In this document: piece by piece, positions 62,690 through 64,000 of the stretch
How positions within the stretch are numbered: the first letter of the stretch is position 1
Layout of the letters: each line of letters begins with the position of its first letter
Assembly (NCBI GenBank): GCA_033557465.1
Contig: CM066048.1
Span: 19,320,305 to 19,384,304 of the forward strand
Length of the DNA stretch: 64,000 nt
Direction: 5' to 3'
Source: Ichthyophis bannanicus
Lineage: Eukaryota > Chordata > Amphibia > Gymnophiona > Ichthyophiidae
The notes under the pieces: model-generated
Seen by the model: the letters and a program-made list of their open reading frames with translations, nothing else
The model's database searches: none
What the model was told of the DNA's origin: nothing
Position numbers and translations under genes: made by a program

Positions 62690-63160
62690 ATGTCCAAGCT
62701 GGCCAGTGGATTCAGGACATGCACCCAGTGCAGCCACACCATTTCAGTGATGGACCCCCATAACTGGTGTATACAGTTCCTTGGGCCCGACCATGAGCCC
62801 TCTTCTTGTACTCTGTGTTTGCAGATGACAAGGAAGGGCTTAAAGAACCGTGAGAAGCAGCGTGAGTCTCTTTTCAGGTTGTTGGAGTCTTTGTCCTTGG
62901 CACTGGCACCTTCGAGGGGTTCTGCCAAGGCTTTGGCATTGTGCGGTGCTCGAGCTCATTCAGAGCTGAGGTGCTGCAGTGCCATGGATCGGCGGCTGTC
63001 CTCTTTATTATGGAACAGACCTCCTAAAGGACAGGTTTGGCAAGGAACAAGTTACTGGAGACTTTGGCAAGAGCCGTTTCTGTGGAATGTAGAAAATGAA
63101 AGCCTGATTGCAGTGGGCCTAGAAGGTCTTGAGAGGAAAGAATCAAGACAGCGGCCGTGA
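62690..63160 (+). pseudogene. Gag-like N-terminus of H
   Basis: From ATG 62690 the frame reads FRTCTQCSHTISVMDPHNWC then IQFLGPDHEPSSCTLCLQMT, aligning with KKCTKCTAVISVTDTHEWCL KCLGSDHSIPDCPSCSQMS of F. The second Cys of the WCLxC pair is Phe (WCIQF). The frame goes on in a Ser/Leu linker and stops at 63160. Later gag core is only readable in scraps, so the gene is dead. Confidence 0.75.
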
Positions 63161-63914
63161 ACCGCTCGTTCAAATAGTTTTGAAGCAAATGGGACTCAGG
63201 GTGAGAGCCAGCAGCGGCCTTCCAAGCTGCCCCAGTGGGAGGAGTTGCCTCACAAAGCTCCAGAGAGCCGTTGACGGTCTCCCAATGCTGTAACCATCAC
63301 GGAATCCCCAACATGGGAGCTGGAGTTTGGGGTTAAGGTGGTGGCTCCAGCGACATCTGAGACTGCACTGCTGGCTGAGCTTATGCTGGCCCTGGAGAGG
63401 GGCCTGACAGTGTTCTTAGCAGCTCTGTCCACGAGAACCCCGATGCCCTTGGCTGCCTCTGTGCCAGTGGCCCCATCGATGGCTGTCCAGCTGTTCTTGG
63501 AAACCCACACCCTTCCCAGTTGAGAAGGACACTCGGATAGGTGATCCAATTCCACGTTGATGCTAATTGCCATCTTCCCCCACCCGCACCTTCAGTTCCA
63601 AGAGCCTGCCATATCTGATTGGGTGCCTTGGGACTCCACCATCTCCTCCCGAGGTATTGAGAGGAGTCACGCTGGTACTTTTATTTTTTGATGGACTCTG
63701 AGTCCGAGGGTTGAGAGGCTGAGGATGAGTCCCCAGTCTCAGATCAGCACTGGGACATCCCCTCCGATTCATTGCCACTCTATGAAAGGCGCATGTCAGG
63801 ACTGAAGAGCTGGAGATTTTGCAGTACCCATCGCCACCTAAGGGGGCGGTGACTACTGGTATATCGCATCCTCCAGCACCTGCTCTTCCGAATGTGGGAG
63901 AACCTTTAATGGTG
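63161..63914 (+). pseudogene. Decayed gag linker and core of H
   Basis: GC-moderate sequence with short frames. The 'tctgagtccgagg' and 'gaatgtgggagaacctttaa' stretches correspond to acidic linker and core of F. No continuous frame. Confidence 0.4.
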
Positions 63915-64000
63915 CTGTTTATGGTTTAGGCATTTGATATATTGCCCTTTACTATGTGTATCAGAGCGGTTTACATATATATGCTAATGGGCACTTTTTA
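63915..64000 (-). repeat. Start of a LINE 3' tail inserted in H (minus strand)
   Basis: 'aggcatttgatatattgccc' then 'tatcagagcggtttacatat' is the reverse complement of a LINE tail of the type 'ataaaccgctctga ... gggcaatatatcaaatgcc', comparable to the hairpin tails at 25375 and 48436. The rest lies beyond the window. Confidence 0.45.

Larger units (their letters stand above)
62270..64000 (+). mobile_element. DIRS element H (type I), left part, cut by the window end
   Basis: The left end is TATTTCTCTAGGAACAAGC followed by AGGAAGTAAATACTCGCATA, a diverged match to the left repeats of A, B, C and F ('gaacaagcaggaatgagtct' 'tcacatatggg'). The leader has TTTTCCGCGGAGCC like F and B. A gag N-terminus starts at 62690, and later gag echoes include 'cttccgaatgtgggagaacc' near 63885 (compare 39121 and 24395). 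No palindromic CGTCGGTACCGACG is present; it reads GATGTCATCACC here. It is an older branch. Confidence 0.75.

Overview
This is a vertebrate genomic window made almost entirely of transposable elements. I find no host gene exon. The element mix (many DIRS tyrosine-recombinase retrotransposons plus CR1, L2 and RTE LINEs, a Tc1 transposon and a tRNA-derived SINE) and the density of nesting suggest a large amphibian genome, most likely a caecilian. That assignment is inference from element content only.

Layout. 1-3512 holds an old CR1 3' fragment and the eroded relic of a DIRS element, with its right end at 3000-3412. 3513-9269 is a decayed type II DIRS copy (E) carrying a CR1 piece, a cysteine-rich reading frame and an L2 piece. 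9270-10740 is a reverse-strand CR1 (endonuclease to reverse transcriptase). 10741-12300 is unassigned except for a palindromic foldback element containing a SINE. 12300-12692 is an L2 3' end. 12693-17845 is type I DIRS copy A. An L2 LINE starts at about 17856 and its 3' tail lies at 54221-54350. Everything in between is nested inside it: a reverse RTE fragment (19516-20926), then a Tc1 transposon whose two ends lie at 21448 and 54218. Inside the Tc1 are DIRS D (22675-35586), which holds DIRS F (23003-30215), which holds a LINE (25336-26936); an LTR-like insert (35827-37374); and DIRS B (37477-54117), which holds a CR1, DIRS C (42830-48126) and a near-complete LINE with tandem 158-bp monomers (48385-53107). 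54351-55623 is unassigned. 55624-61603 is DIRS G, the best-preserved type II copy. 61604-62269 is unassigned. 62270 to the end is the left part of DIRS H.

The DIRS copies fall in two lineages. Type I (A, B, C, F, H) has left ends beginning near ATCTCCAGGAACAAGCAGG and a Gag with an N-terminal Cys motif ending WCLxCLG. Type II (D, E, G) has ends built around GAGGACTGAACTG-like sequence and a different Gag. Both have the DIRS plan: inverted terminal repeats, a right end longer than the left, and an internal complementary region (ICR) matching the joined outer ends. Genes run gag, then RT/RNase H/methyltransferase-like, then tyrosine recombinase (YR). A, B and C keep gag but their pol/YR half has decayed to non-coding sequence, so they look trans-mobilised.

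The most unusual signals are: a hyphenated palindrome around an AGGTAAG-like core at every DIRS right end (a candidate recombinase site that also reads as a splice donor); the five-level nesting with exact repair of the Tc1 frame when D is removed; the gag-only DIRS group with a variable tandem repeat in Gag; and the tandem monomers at the 5' end of the LINE.
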